Source: Paraspadella gotoi (taxonomy: Eukaryota; Chaetognatha). From it: DNA of 64,000 bases. The stretch spans positions 982,262 through 1,046,261 of the forward strand of contig JBJCIZ010000744.1 in the NCBI GenBank assembly GCA_051294375.1, read 5' to 3'. A program made the translations under genes and the position numbers. Position 1 is the stretch's first letter, and each line of letters starts with the position of its first letter. The notes under the pieces were generated by a model. It was given only the letters and a program-made list of their open reading frames with translations, was not told the DNA's origin and ran no database searches. This document shows, in pieces, positions 30,471 to 43,199 of this stretch.

Positions 30471-31110
30471 CTGAAATTTTTAATTCCACTTTTATTCAAG
30501 TTTTATTTTTCATGGTTCATTCGGATTCATTCAGATTTATTCTGATTCATTCATTAATTTTCCTATTCCATTCACTCATTCAGAGATCCATTTCTTTTCG
30601 TCTCACGGGTCCGATTTTCAAATTCCGTAAAAACGCAAACGTAATTCGATTAATTAATATTTTCTCCAGTTAATAGTATATAAACCACAAGGACGACCCT
30701 ATGAGAAGGACATTAACATTTGCAGATTCTAAATTAGGATCCGCGTAAAAAAAAACGAATTGTCAAATAAAAATTCAACCCGCGAAAATAAATGTACATT
30801 TGACAATTTTAAATTATCATAATCTGAAAAATCATTACTTACAAGGATATCATGAAAAAGCCTAAGTAAAACTGATTTAGAAAAGCTAATAACAATTTAA
30901 TAATAATTTTATATTTGCCGTCAGCCCTTTATTTTTTGTAAGGAGTCTCGGATTTATCTTAATTAAATTAAGGTTGGGCAGGATAAATTTTATACTACAA
31001 TACTAGTCCATCATTCTCTTCATATTTGCAAGGGCTTTCCGAAAATAATAATATTGATATTATTTTATTCAAAATATCTTTAAAAAGCTTAATGAAAGTT
31101 GGAAAAAAAA

Positions 31111-31158
31111 TATATGGATATGGATAACTTTTATATTGGTTGTACCAATTTCATATAA
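31111..31158 (+). repeat. R2 copy, 3' terminus only
   Basis: TATGGATAACTTTTATATTGG then TTGTACCAATTTCAT matches the last 40 bases of R2, including the ATTGGTTGTACCAAT palindrome. It lies just beyond the dystroglycan stop codon. Confidence 0.65.
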
Positions 31159-31233
31159 AAAGAGAATTTAAAAATGAGAGACGGTTTTCAATTCTATCTT
31201 CCTAACATCAAAGCACACCAAATCTCACAGTTC

Positions 31234-34200
31234 TCAAGCCACACTGGACAAACCATTCGAGCTCCTCGGATACTCGGGCGGCGGGAGGGGCGGCTTCTCG
31301 TCTCTAAGGATGAGGGGCGTGTGCGGAGGTTCGGGGTGATCCTGGAGTTCGTCCACGAAGATGACGGGGATGCCTATGGGAAAAAGATTTATTTAGATAT
31401 TTAAAGGATTTTTTTTAATACTTTAAAAGTTTATTTTTTATTTATCAATTTCATTCGATACTTTCTCACCTTTGTTGAGAAATGTCCGTTTTTCCCCCAA
31501 AGTTAATTTTCCTCGACGCGATTTCTAAAAAGTATGAAAAATATTTATATATATTAATGCCAGCTACAGGATGTGAATGTTGCTGTGGGTGTTCGCTTAA
31601 CTGATAAGTTATGCTTAATTTAAGTATCAACTATCCATTGATCGTTCTTTATATCGACGTTTAAGTGAACGTTTAAAAAAACATATTGTGGTAGTGAATT
31701 CCATCAATCATCATATCATTCATCATATCATCAATCATCACCTTATAAAGAATACAAGCGATGCAAGCGGCAAGCACGAGGATGACGGCGATGACGACAG
31801 CTGGCAGCACCGTCGTGATCCAGACGTCAGCGTCGTCGGCGCCGCCGGAGGGCGCAGCAGCAGCCGCAGGATCGTCGTCGTCGCCTCGGGAGGAGGAGGA
31901 GGAAGAGTCGTCGACGGCGACGACTTCATGACTCATTTTGTCACAAGGACCGTGAGTTGTGAGAGAGACCTGATGCGTGATAAATTTCGATCAAGTTTAA
32001 TGATTAATGACGTGAATTAAACTTCACGAAAATGGAGAAAGCGATTTATCTTTTGGGGTGGATTTTAAATTTCGAGTAGAAAAGAAAATGAAACAACAGC
32101 CGGGTTGCCGGTCAGGCCCATTGGGATGGGGCATCTCACTGTTGGCTTTGGGGGACTTCCGACCCTCAGTGACGCCTCGTGTCACTGGCGCGGTTACCCG
32201 CCACAAAACAGTCTCAAGTTCATTTGAGATTTAATATAGAATTAATTAGAATTATTGTTAAACAACTATTCAAGAGATATACCAATTGTTACGTATTAAT
32301 TATTCAACCGTTCATAATTTATCGCAGCTTCGGATCGAGCTGTCGCAACATGGCACAACACAGGTGGGTTAAGCCCCCCACTCAACTACCAGGCTAGAAC
32401 TCCGGACCTTCGGGCAATTAAAACTGAACGGTCGGTGGATTAAAATCCTCCACGCTTGACGATTAACTCATCTCGCCGTTGAAGAGACAGTGATAATTGT
32501 TATGTGTTAGTGACAGAACCGTTCAATATAAGCAGTCCCTGAGCTTCGGATCAGGCTGTAACGCCATGTTACAGGCGGGTTAAGCGCCCCGTCCCTCTTA
32601 ACTGCAAGGCAACCACCGGGCTAGAACCCCGGACCTTTGGGTTGGGAGGCGAATGACTTGCCTCCGGCACCAATGGCCGCTGATGAACGGTTAGTGGATT
32701 TTAGTCCATACCGTCGAACCCCCGTTCACGAACCTTGCTGAGAATGAAATCGTTTTCCGCCATGGGTCTAATGACGGAATCCTTGATTCTGTCCCGCTGA
32801 TCGAACACGGTCTCTTTCATTCTCTTTAAATCCGCGACGGGACAAGGGGAGAAGGGCAGGGAAGAGTTGGTCCAACCCACGGCCGTCGATCCTCCTTTGA
32901 CTCGGGTGATGAGAATGTCGTCCATCGAAGAGTTGAACACACTAAGGGTAGGGGGGAGTGGATAATTAAATTGATCGATAATAAAAATATTATTTCTTTC
33001 TTATTATGTGTTAAATAGTTTATAATTTTAAGTTGCTAAATCACTATGCTGTCCCAGTAGGTTAGTTGCTTAGTTTCTCAAACTAGGCCTCTAGATCTAA
33101 GCGTTCCTTTGATGTTTTGATTTTTTGAGACAGAAACTGCTTTGAAGTTCAAGAGCGTATATACGTATCGAGTTGTTATTTAAAACTATTATATAATTTG
33201 TAAATCACGACATCTGACTATCGATCTATCAAACTATATTATACTATGTTCATTATACTATGAATAGATCTATAGTCAGATGTGGTGATTTAGCCGAAGC
33301 AGAATAAATTGAAATAGGAATCGCCTATTTACTCTTACCTGGCGAGCGTTTTTAAGAATCGTATTCTCACATCCAGATCGCGTTTAAACTTCATTAATTC
33401 CATTTCGAACTTAAATATTAATTCGTGGTTAAATTTTTTCCGCCGTCCGCCGCCGGTTCCGCGGGGATGAAGAACTTTAACTGAAATTTAAAAAAATATT
33501 TATTCAGAAATTATTTCAACTAAACGAATATTTCTGCATCAATTAATGATTACATCAATTTTGGGTATTGATTTTAAACATTACTTTTTAAATATAATAC
33601 TGTGAATACGATTATATTTAAAAACTTTCAATAATTGCTACAATTACTATTTAAAAAAAAATTTTTGAATCAAAGTTATACAAAAATTCCCAAAGTATTG
33701 CATTTAACTGAACAACTGCAGGTCTTTAGCTTTCCAATCTTGAGAAGACGGTCTAGTCCAATAAATTTATAAATTACATATGAATTTGGTACCAACAATA
33801 TCAAAACTATCCATTCATTTAATAAATAAGCTATCTTGCTCCTGACTTTGGTGGTTTAAGGCATCACTCTTGCAAGATAATAAAATATTAGGACTCTGCA
33901 AGCTTTTAATGAAATGTTTTAAATAATAATAATAATAATAATTTTTAAAAAAATGTTTCAATTGTATGACCACTTCATAAAGTATTTTAAAAAGATATTG
34001 TTAAAAAAATAACGAACAATATGACAATTTAAGCACTGACCCGTGATGGCGTCACGCGCTACATTTCCCGTCGAGTCCGTGGCGACTAGGACAAGTTCCA
34101 AGACTCGAGGTTTGACATCATCCTTAAGAGGAAGACCGTAGATCATGTTCCTGGAATAAAGTAATAATAGTAATATTTTAATATTGCATATTTTTCTATT

Positions 34201-37200
34201 TTATTTCAAATTTCATTTCACTTCATTATTCCTACACTATTTCTTTTCTATTCCATTTCTTTTACTTCACAATTCCTTTTCTATTCCATTTCGTCGGATT
34301 TTCGAACAAGAGTTAATCTCAAAAGTCAACCCGAGTTCATTCAGTCTGATTTTACTGTTTGTTTCATTGTTTGTTCACACGGAATCAAAAGACAAAAGGC
34401 AAAATTGATTCAATAGCCGAGGGGGGGGGGGAAGAGTCGAAGCGGAAACATCTGGCTTTGCAACATTCCGCGTTACCATTTATATTGTGATCAAATTACA
34501 AAAAGGGTCATGCCTCATGGGAAAATATCTCAGACGGAAAACTATGGCTCGTCTTCCGATTCGCTTTCTTCTAATCATGACCCACGAGTCCACGACATTA
34601 GAATATTTTGGACCCAATCACGTGGCATGTCTGAAAGATGTCTTTGCCACAATCTTGAAACATTTCAGAAGAATGTCTTCGCCGCATTCTTCCGCATGTC
34701 CAAAGAATATCTTTGCCCCAATCACAGCATGTCAGATGAATGTCTTTGCTTAATCTTGAAGAATGTCAGAATAATGTCTGCCCCAATCTTGAGGCATGTC
34801 AGAAAAATGCCGTTATAAAAAAAAAACTGGAAGCTTTCAATAAATTTTGAGTTTATGTTTATGAGTGCAATGCATTATGGATTATGGACTAAGCTTACTT
34901 GGGCTTAGCACCCTTGGTAAGTATATTAATTAAAATCAAAGCAAATATAACAACAACAATAACAACGCCTCACCTCTCGGCATCGTATCGAATCCAGGAA
35001 TGCTGCGGCATTCCGAGTCCATCGCCCCGCAGCAGCTGTAGCTCGAGTCGCCCGTCGGAGCCGCCAGCGTCTGAAGGAGAAAGGGTGAAAAAAAAAGTTT
35101 ATTTAAAGTCGCAGTGCATAATTGAATTAATTGGATTAAAGTTGACAAGTTTTGAATTATCACACAAAAATAGGCCGCTTTATATCGAGTATTATAAATA
35201 TAACTTTTCTTATTCAATAAAGCCATTCAATATTTAATCACAAACATGACTAATCCAACATAAACCGACCCCTTACCCAGTTTTTAAACTTACCTCCAAA
35301 CCGGAACATCTCCTCCACATCCGGCAAATGATGTTCGCAATATTTTCCTTCGACGCATTCGAATTTCCCGAGATTCGCGTCGACTGGCGGACGTCGCCTC
35401 TCCTCCTCCTCCTCTTCTTCCTCCTTGTGGGTTTGACGATCGTGGTCTTTGTGGACTCCGTGGTGGTGGTGACGATCTTTGTGGTGCCCGTGGCGACGAG
35501 ACGTCGTGGTTGTGGTGGTTGTAGTAGTGGTTGCGGTCGTCGCCACAAAATCCGGCAGAGTTTCCGTTTTTCTTTCGGTGGATTTCGTCGGCGTCGACGC
35601 TGGTTCCAGGCCGCCGCCGCTGCTGCCGCCGCTGCCGCTGCCGACGCTGCTCCCGCCGCCGCTGGATCCTTCGTCTCCGCGTCGCGTGGTCGGCGTCACT
35701 GTGGAGACGCGAGACGGCGCCACAATGGTCGGGACGCCGGACGGAGGCGCCGAAGGAAACAGCGCCGCCGTAGCGATGACGCGATCGTCCTGACGGTGAC
35801 GTCCTCGCGACGAATCGCCGTGACCTCTTCGGCGATCGTCGTAAGGAGATGCGACATCCGTAGGGCGAACGCGATCCGGTTCGAGAGTGGCCGTGGCGTA
35901 GATGTGGCGTTGTGGGCGACGTTTGTGGCGCTGTGGAGAGAGAGAAGGAGGGGGAAAGGGTGATGATTATTCGAAATTTTAGAAACTTGTATTAGATACT
36001 ACAAAATTATGCAAAATTATAACGCACTCGCCGAATGTATGAGGAAAAAACTTGATAAAAATCGCCGGGACGAAAATCGTTTAAATTAGAATAAAATTAA
36101 ACTACATATTATTAACTATTTTAATTTTCTTCTTCCTCCATCAAATTGCGATGCCTTTCTTATCTTTAATACAGTAAAAACCTTTTCTCCATTTGTATCG
36201 CAAATCCTATTGACCCTAATCTCACCACTTCCCTTACCTTTCTCCCCCTCACTCACCCTCTGCCTTCTAAAGTCCGCATCCACGGGCGACTCGACGTTGT
36301 CCGCCCTCCACCCGACGATGCCTCGGTCCAAGTGTGCGGAGAGGCGTCCATCGCGGGCGGAATGCTCGACCGTCTCCAAAATAGCGATGTTGGCTAAAAG
36401 CGAAAAAGAAAGGAATTTGTAATGAAGAAATTGGTACAACCAATATAAAAATTATATATTTATTTGAGTAATAAGCTATTTAGGACCAGACTTGGGACAG
36501 GCTACTCAAGTTTATGAAATATGGAGTGAGAAAAAGAAACAGAACATATGTACATTGTACAATTATACGAAATACAATAAGCGAGAAAGATGGGGAGATG
36601 GAGAGAGAGAGAGGAGAGGGAGAGAGAGAGAGGGAGAGAGGGAGAGGAGAGAGAGAGAGGGAGAGAGAGAGAGGGAGAGAGAGCGAGCGTCTCGAGGGGA
36701 AAAAAGGCGAATCCTCAAAGTCGCGACTGAACCTTGCAACGCGAGCCCAAAGACTAATATTGCAAACTGCAATGAAGACTTCATTGAAGAGTCCATCTTA
36801 AGCCTTCGGACTGAACCATTTTTTAATCCGTCAAGATTTCCTTTTCCTGCTGCCAAATGCCCAGCCGCCCAGGTGTCCCGTTGGGGTCGATAACGACCGA
36901 GATGGCTCGCTCCTTGAGGCCACGTGGGGCAGATTAACAAAAAGGGGAAAGATGCCAATAAGAGGTTGAACCCATGTGAGGAGTTAAGGGGTGGGGTGTG
37001 GGCCGTGGGGGCGAGAAGGAGGAGGAAGAAGAGAAGGAAGAGGAAATGGAAGAGAAGGAAGAGGAAAAGGAGGATGAAGAGGAAGAGAAGGAGGGCAGGG
37101 AGAGGGAAGAGGAAGAGAAGAAAGAATAGGAAGAGAAAGAAGAGGAAGAGAAAAAAGACGAGGAGAAAGAAGAAAAAGAGGAGAAAGAAGAAGATGAGGA

Positions 37201-40200
37201 GAAAGAAGAGAAAAAAGAGGAGGAAGAGAAGGAGGAAAAGAAGTAGGAAGAGAAGGAGGAAAAGGCAAAGAAGAGAAGGAGGAAGAGGAGGAAGAGGAGA
37301 AAGATGAGGAAAAGTGGGAAGAGGAAAAGGAGGAAGCGGATTTGGCAAATTTCCAAAGGATTCGCTTTCGACTCTTCCGTTGACCTTGACCCGACCAGAA
37401 AGAGCCGGACCCGACCCAAACCTGACCCGACCCAAATCCTGACCCAAACAAATGAAAACAAAAGAGGTCATCGGTGGCAGAAGGTGGTGCAATGTCGGAA
37501 CAAACGCACCAACAGATGGAATTGGCTTTTGGATGGCAATGAAAGTGAGATGCGGGCAAAAAAAAGAGGCTACTATTTTCTGAAAGAGACCCATTTCGTG
37601 TTCTCACTCTCTAATCATAATTTTAACCCAAAATATTTAATATATATAACCTTAATCTAATAAATTAATTATTAAAAAATACTAAAAATATACTCATTTA
37701 CCCTAATCCTTATTAATCCTAAATCCCCCTAACCATAAATTACTATTAAATGACCCTTAATACTAAACCGCCCATTTTTTACCAAAAATTAATTTTTAAA
37801 CCTTAATCCTTAATAATGACCTTATCAATATTTTACCATTACCTAAAATTTATTCTTTAACCCGAATCTTAAACTTAATATAACCTAAGGCTAAACCTTA
37901 ATCCTGAACCATAATTCTTAATCAAATCTTTAATTAAATTTTTAAATTAATCTTTAAACCTTAATTTTTAATTTAATCCCTAATTTAATCTTCAAACATA
38001 CTTAATTCTGAATTGAAAACAGAAATGGGGCGATTTTGGGAAATATTATTATCTTTTAAATTTCCAGTTCCCATTATTGCTTGAAAGACATGGTTAATAA
38101 TAATAATTAATAATATTAATGAGTAATAATAATGATAGTAATAGTTCTCCTTACCAGATGTAAAGTCATGTCCACAGCCCATGAGCCAAGTGATGAAGAC
38201 GCCGCCGCCGCCGCCGCCGCCTTTGGCGTCGCCCGCTCCAGCGACGAGCGCAGAGGAAGAGAAGGCGGGTCGAGAGGGAGAGGCGGGGAGGAGGCGGAGG
38301 GAGGACGGGGGAAGCTGTGTGGGGGAGAGGGGGAGAGAGAGAGGGAGGAAAGAGAGAGAGGGAGAGAGGGAAAGAGAGAAGGGGGAGAGAGAAGGGGGAG
38401 AGAAGGGGGAGAAAGGGAGGAAAGAGGGAGAGAGGGAAAGAGAAGGTGAGACAGGGGAAATAGACAACGGGGGGAGAGAGAGGGAAGGGGGGGAGAGAGA
38501 GAGAAGGGGGGGAGAGAGAGAGAGAGAGTTTTAGTGTGTTTAAAATGTTTTGATCGAACAGAAATGCCGTTTAAAACATTAAATTCAATTTTTAAAAAAA
38601 CGTATACTACAAAATACATCGATTACATCACCAAAAAACTGAATTTAAATAGTAATTTTATCAATTTTAACAAACAAATATACATTTTACGTTTAATACC
38701 GCTCCTTCAGCGAACTTATTTAGAGAACGAGTAAGTTAATAACTTCGCGACCAAGAAACCATTAAAAGAGCAGCAGCCTTGGTGGGGGGTAACACTCTCC
38801 TCATTCCTCACCCTTTACTTTCTTTTCTCCTTCTCCTCCTGCTCTCTTCCTCCTCCTCCTCCTCCTCCTCCTCCTCTTGCCAGGAGTCTTCACTTATTTC
38901 CCCTTTAACCCAAATTTGGGCCACGAAAGTCAAGATTCGAGCGACAGACCAACCGACAGACAGATTTCAACGAGGCGCCCCTTCGTTTTATTGAGCGAGG
39001 GATGAGACGTAATAAAAATCACGAGAAGAAAAAATCTTACAATTTTCTGATATTTACAATTTACAATTTTACTATATGATAGAGCAAACTTGTGAAAATT
39101 TAGTAATAATATCATCGAGAATAAAAAAAAAAAAAACTAATCCACTTTGCAGATATAAATTATTTAAGTTTCAATGACAAAATAAAATATTTTAACGTAA
39201 ACACGAAAACACAATAAATCTTAAACTTTTAGGCTGCCCGAAGCGAGAAAAAGATAAAAAAGTCATTGACTAAAACTTGGGGCTAAAATTTTTTTTGGGG
39301 GGGAGGAAATTCGTAGGGGGGGAGGAAGCAGGAAATGAAATGGAAATCTGATCCTACGAGCGTGTGTGAAGACAGAGAGAGAGAGAGAGACAAAACGAGA
39401 GACCGAATGAAAAATTACCAGAGAGCGAGAGAGAAATCTTAACAAAGAAAAGTTAGAGCAAAAAAAAAAAAAAAAAAAATCAGAGCCAAGATTTGGATTC
39501 CAAAAAAAAGTGAAAAAAATGATTAAGCGACTTTGAAAAAAAGAGAAAACAAGATTAATTAAGGGGATAACGTTTTGAAACGAAAGAAAAATAAAAAAAA
39601 AAAAGCGAGAAAGAAGATATTTAAAAAGAAATACTAATATTTATAGTTTAAAGAAAGAATAAAATTTTAAAAAATATGAAAAGATAAATTTTCCGCAAGA
39701 AATCAACGATTTTGATCTTTTTTTTTTCAAGATTTTTTTTTTTAAAAAATATTTTCATTGAGCCTTAAATCTTTGTCATCGAGAAAAAGAAATAAAATAT
39801 TTCATTTTTTTTATTTAAATTTTTTTTTCTTTAACGATTTCTTTGAAAAGTTGCGATAAATATTTTTTGGCAAAAATGAGGAGAGGCGATAAAATATATA
39901 CAGAGAGGAAGGGGAGAAAAGGAAAGGAGAATGGGAGAGGAGAATAGGGTAGGAGAATAGGATAGGAGAATGGGAGAGAAGAATAGGATAGGAGAATATG
40001 GGTAAAAGTTTAATTTAATTAAAAAACGAATTATATTTTTGTGTAATGAAAAACGAAAATTGAAAATTTTAAAATGTATAAATTTTACTTAATTGGTAAA
40101 TGGCAAAATTAACGATTATAATCAATTGCTTAATATTTTTTCCGTCTTTAGTGACCCACTTTTACTTTTCACTTTTTCTGTCACAGAAAATTCGACCCCG

Positions 40201-42624
40201 TTTCTCTCAGTGACTCGAAATTTGATCATGTGACCACAGTCTGGCTCACACTTTATCGTTAAACGATCAGTCGGACAAAAAGAAATGCAAGGGACTAGAA
40301 AATCGCCCACTTCGAGCGGTCTAGGTTTTAATCTCATTTGCATATCAAAATATTTGAAGGTTTTAGTTATTAAATTTTCAAGTTGAAATAGAAACGAATG
40401 AAATTGTAAGATTTGCCTTTTAAAAAAAATATTTTATTGCAATATTCGAAATCTCTATAAAAATGTTGCTTTGTCTAAGAAAATTAGTTTTAATTTTCAT
40501 TCCAACTTTTAAATTAATGATCAGATCGGAATTACAAAACGGATTGTGCCCTCTTGTTGCACTGCTACTTTACTACCCACGGCAATTTCAATTGCAAATC
40601 TTGAATAACAACTATTATATCTAAATACATATTAACAGAAAGAAATCATGATCACAGATATTCACAGACATCTGTCATAAAAGGAAGGGAATGAATATCT
40701 CTTATAGTTTTATTTTTTAGCGTCAGACATCACAAGAAAAAACTTGACAATAAAAAGTTTCCCGTGCCAAATAAATATGAGGGAAAACAAAACAAAGGGG
40801 AAAAAATGAGACATAAGAATATTAAGATTAAGAAAGAAAGAATAAATAAAAAAACATTATTATTTTAAAGTCGCATATTATAAAGACACAGAAATAATAC
40901 ATCAAAGCAAATGAGTTTCTTTTTGTCGAAGGAAGTGCAGATAGAATAAGAGAAAGGGAGCGAGATAGAGGGATTAACAGAAAAAGAAAAATATGAAGAG
41001 AGAAAGAGAGCAAGATAGAGAGGGATTAACAGAAAAAGAAAAATAAAAATATGAAGAGAGAAAGAGAGAAAGGGAGCGAGATAGAGAGGGATTAACCGAA
41101 AAAGAAAGATATGCAGAGATATAATAAAGAGAGAGAATCGTCAAGTCTGTATCAAAACAAAAACAAAAAAAAGGGTGAATTTACGAACTAAAACAAAAAA
41201 CACAGATCAAAGGTTGAGCGAGCGAGAGAGAGAGAAAAAAATAAAAACGAGCAATGCAAAAATCACAATACGGACGAAGACATAACAAAACTTTTAAAAA
41301 TTTTATCGGTCAAAAATAAATATATTTTCTCAACATCTAAGAATTAAAATTAAACGTGCCCTAAAAAATGAGATTATGTTTTGTGTATAATACATTTATC
41401 GTGTAGACCTTTCAACCCACAGGTTTTCCCTCCCGCCGAAGCCTTAACCACATGGACCCCTTTTCTTAAATTCATCACACGTGATGATCATCAGTTGTTC
41501 ACGCCCGCTGTGAAATGGTTTTCTGACTCGGAGGCAGTGACGATTTGAAAAAGAGAGAAAGTCGTTCTGTTGGGAGAAAGAGAAGAGAAGAGAAGAGAAG
41601 AGAAGAGAAGAGAAGAGAAGAGAAGAGAAGAGAAGAGAAAAAGAAAAGAAAAATAAAGGGAAAGAAAAAAGGAGGAAAAAAAGAAATGAAAAAGGCCCTA
41701 GATTTCACCTAAAGGGCTTCCAAGAGAAAACTGACAAATTCTTAAATTTAAATATAAAACCTAATCAAGTTGTCTATTTTTTAGTAAAGATTTATAAAGT
41801 TGAAATTTGAACAAATAATTTTGATATAAATATGACTTTCAAAAGTATTAAACCTAAAAAGGTTAAAGTTTCAAGATAATATTTGCCATGGAATATAGTT
41901 AGGCGTAATTGGTAAAAGCAAATAATCGAATTTCTGTCAAAATAATCCACTCCCTCTCACTATCGCTCTCCCTTTGTCCCCCCCCAAACCCCCTCACCTT
42001 CACAAATCGGGCCATCCTCTCCAAAAGGTCCACACGCTCGTCCACGCTCATTCTCTCCAATCTTCCCTCCACGACGACCGACGCCTCAGTCCGAGGTTCC
42101 GAGTCCAGACACGCCCACTCGGACGCGCCCGCGACGGCGCCGGACTTGAGCGGATACGGCGCGGACGTCAGCGTCTCTTCCGGCGTCACCGTCACGGCGA
42201 AGACGTCTTTAGCCACGGAGCCGTCACGGCCCGTCGCCGTCACGCTGACAAACGTCTGACCGGCGTCGTTTTCGGACGGAACGCCGTAAAAAATCCCGGT
42301 TTTTGCGTCGAACGCCAACCAATGAGGGAGCGATGGAGCGCCGGCTTCGGAGGCGGACACGGCGGCGTCGTTGGCGGCGAAAGCGGCGGACGGGATGGAG
42401 TGAGAAAAGAGGCGACCGACGGAGGCGGTGGCGTCCGGAACGCCGGAAAGGACGCGAAGAGGATTCGAAGCGGAAGCGCGTTCGTCCGCTTCCGATGAGG
42501 AAGAGGAGATGAAGAAAAAGAGGAAGAGAGAAAATACTGTTGTTGTTGTTGTTAGCTTCGTTCGATGCGGTCGTCGGCAACGAAAGAGCTGAGGTAATTC
42601 CGTGGAGTTTGAAGGCGACGACAT
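31234..42624 (-). CDS. Dg: Dystroglycan
   Basis: CDS = complement(31234..31373, 31470..31524, 31742..31923, 32712..32941, 33339..33480, 34041..34150, 34974..35070, 35294..35930, 36257..36393, 38155..38314, 41998..42624), 838 residues; all phases agree. In order: signal peptide ([10 protein letters not shown]), cadherin-like domain ([37 protein letters not shown]), the alpha-DG N-terminal S6-like lobe ([42 protein letters not shown], then RRQR, a furin-type site), a Thr/Ser/His-rich mucin-like stretch (about 310-500), a second cadherin-like domain ([17 protein letters not shown]), and a SEA-like autocleavage domain with G654-S655 ([15 protein letters not shown]). Then a transmembrane helix ([23 protein letters not shown]), juxtamembrane KSRRGKLTL, and a tail with VIFVDELQD and PPPEYP. 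It links extracellular laminin-type ligands to dystrophin. The exon 8 to 9 junction is the least certain, because SINE and R3 insertions lie between them. Confidence 0.93.
32095..32215 (-). repeat. R3 copy (partial) in dystroglycan intron
   Basis: The reverse complement reads GGGTAACCGCGCCAGTGAC..GTCACTGAGGGTCGG, then CCAACAGTGAGATGCCCC and GGCAACCCGGCTGTTG, as at 49718-49830. Confidence 0.75.
32300..32712 (-). mobile_element. Two tandem tRNA-like SINE copies touching a dystroglycan exon
   Basis: A full copy (about 32440-32712) and a truncated one (about 32300-32440), both minus orientation, match the SINE at 2985-3200 including GGCACCAATGGCCGC and the B-box-like GGGCTAGAACCCC. The full copy starts with GTATGGACTAAAATCCAC exactly where the dystroglycan exon ends (TTCGACG|GTATGG). 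Confidence 0.7.
33780..33905 (-). repeat. R2 copy in dystroglycan intron
   Basis: Reverse complement: AAAGCTTGCAGAGTCC..TTATCTTGCAAGAGTGATGCC, TTAAACCACCAAAGTCAGG, AGCAAGATAGCTTATTTATTAAATGAATGGATAG. It matches R2 from its middle to its 3' end. Confidence 0.75.
34620..34815. repeat. Degenerate ~38-bp tandem repeat in dystroglycan intron
   Basis: The words GAATGTCTTTGCC, CCAATCTTGA and GCATGTCAGA recur five to six times in the same order. Confidence 0.65.
36425..36502 (-). repeat. R2 copy (3' part) in dystroglycan intron
   Basis: AATTGGTACAACCAATATAAAAATTAT..TAATAAGCTATTTAGG is the reverse complement of the R2 3' end. Confidence 0.65.
36595..37345. repeat. GA microsatellite and long polypurine tract in dystroglycan intron
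   Basis: 36597-36685 is (GA)n with GGA interruptions. 37010-37340 is about 330 bases almost purely of A and G on the plus strand (GAGGAAGAGAAGG-like). Reading frames through it are K/R/E runs or F/S/L runs and are not genes. Such mirror-rich polypurine tracts can form triplex DNA. Confidence 0.8.
38315..38530 (-). repeat. Very long polypyrimidine tract before a dystroglycan exon
   Basis: On the coding strand, about 210 bases of near-pure C/T lead straight into the acceptor CCCCACACAG| of the exon starting at 38314. It is both the splice polypyrimidine tract and an impure CT microsatellite. Confidence 0.75.
39900..41650. repeat. Cluster of purine-rich minisatellites in dystroglycan intron 1
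   Basis: 39905-39998: units of about 14 bp (GGAGAATGGGAGA / GGAGAATAGGATA). 40940-41115: about 57-bp units (GAGCGAGATAGAGAGGGATTAAC..AAAAAGAAA) about three times. 41576-41640: (GAAGA)n. Between them (40122-40343) a 73-residue Cys-containing frame has no domain I know and is not called. Confidence 0.65.
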
Positions 42625-42767
42625 TTTTGAAGACGACGACGACGACGACGACGACGAAGACGACCGAGGGTGCAAGTTGGATTTTTGTTGTTGTTCTTGT
42701 AAAACTCACTTTTTTTATTTTCGCTTTAATCTTTGACGAGAAGATTTCATTGTTGAGCTCACAGATC
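42625..42767 (-). promoter_or_regulatory. Dystroglycan 5' UTR with acceptor and a short upstream ORF
   Basis: TAATTTTCAG| at 42768 marks a 3' splice site, so an upstream non-coding exon is likely. Within the leader, ATG at 42750 opens an 11-codon frame ending in TAA at 42715. It lies entirely ahead of the main ATG at 42624 and may dampen translation. Confidence 0.5.
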
Positions 42768-43199
42768 CTGAAAATTATTAATTATCAAAATTATTAAATT
42801 ATTAATCATTTTTAAAAAAATGATTAATAACAAATTCAAAAAAATATAGATAAACATGTATAACGATAAAAATAGTGAAAAAAACGACAGAAAAACGAGG
42901 CGCTCTCTCTCCTTTTCTCTCAGTTATTATTTTTTGTTATTCATTTTTAATTGTTATTTATTATCTTTGTTTTGTTGTATCCCTCGAGGTTGTTTTGTCA
43001 GTTTTGTATCTTTGTTTTTTTTTTCCGGCGGACGGAGAGAGAAAGAGAGAAGAAAACTCGCCACAGAAGGGAAAGACTGTTTGACCCTAATGGACAAGAG
43101 GAAGAGAAAAGAGGAGGAGGAGGAAGAAGATGAGGAGGAAGAGCCAATCCTTTTATTGTTCCTCTCGACGGGGGCTTCCCTTCGGTCAGAAGAATCCGA

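Noticed and set aside
36563-37594. 343-residue Leu/Phe-rich minus frame, apparently multi-spanning
   Set aside because: Translation of a polypurine tract; the hydrophobicity comes from CTT/TTC codons, not from a membrane protein.
40122-40343. 73-residue Cys-containing frame ([20 protein letters not shown]) in dystroglycan intron 1
   Set aside because: First considered as a dystroglycan exon, but the adjacent exons join in phase without it and it aligns to no part of the protein. May be a transposon scrap.
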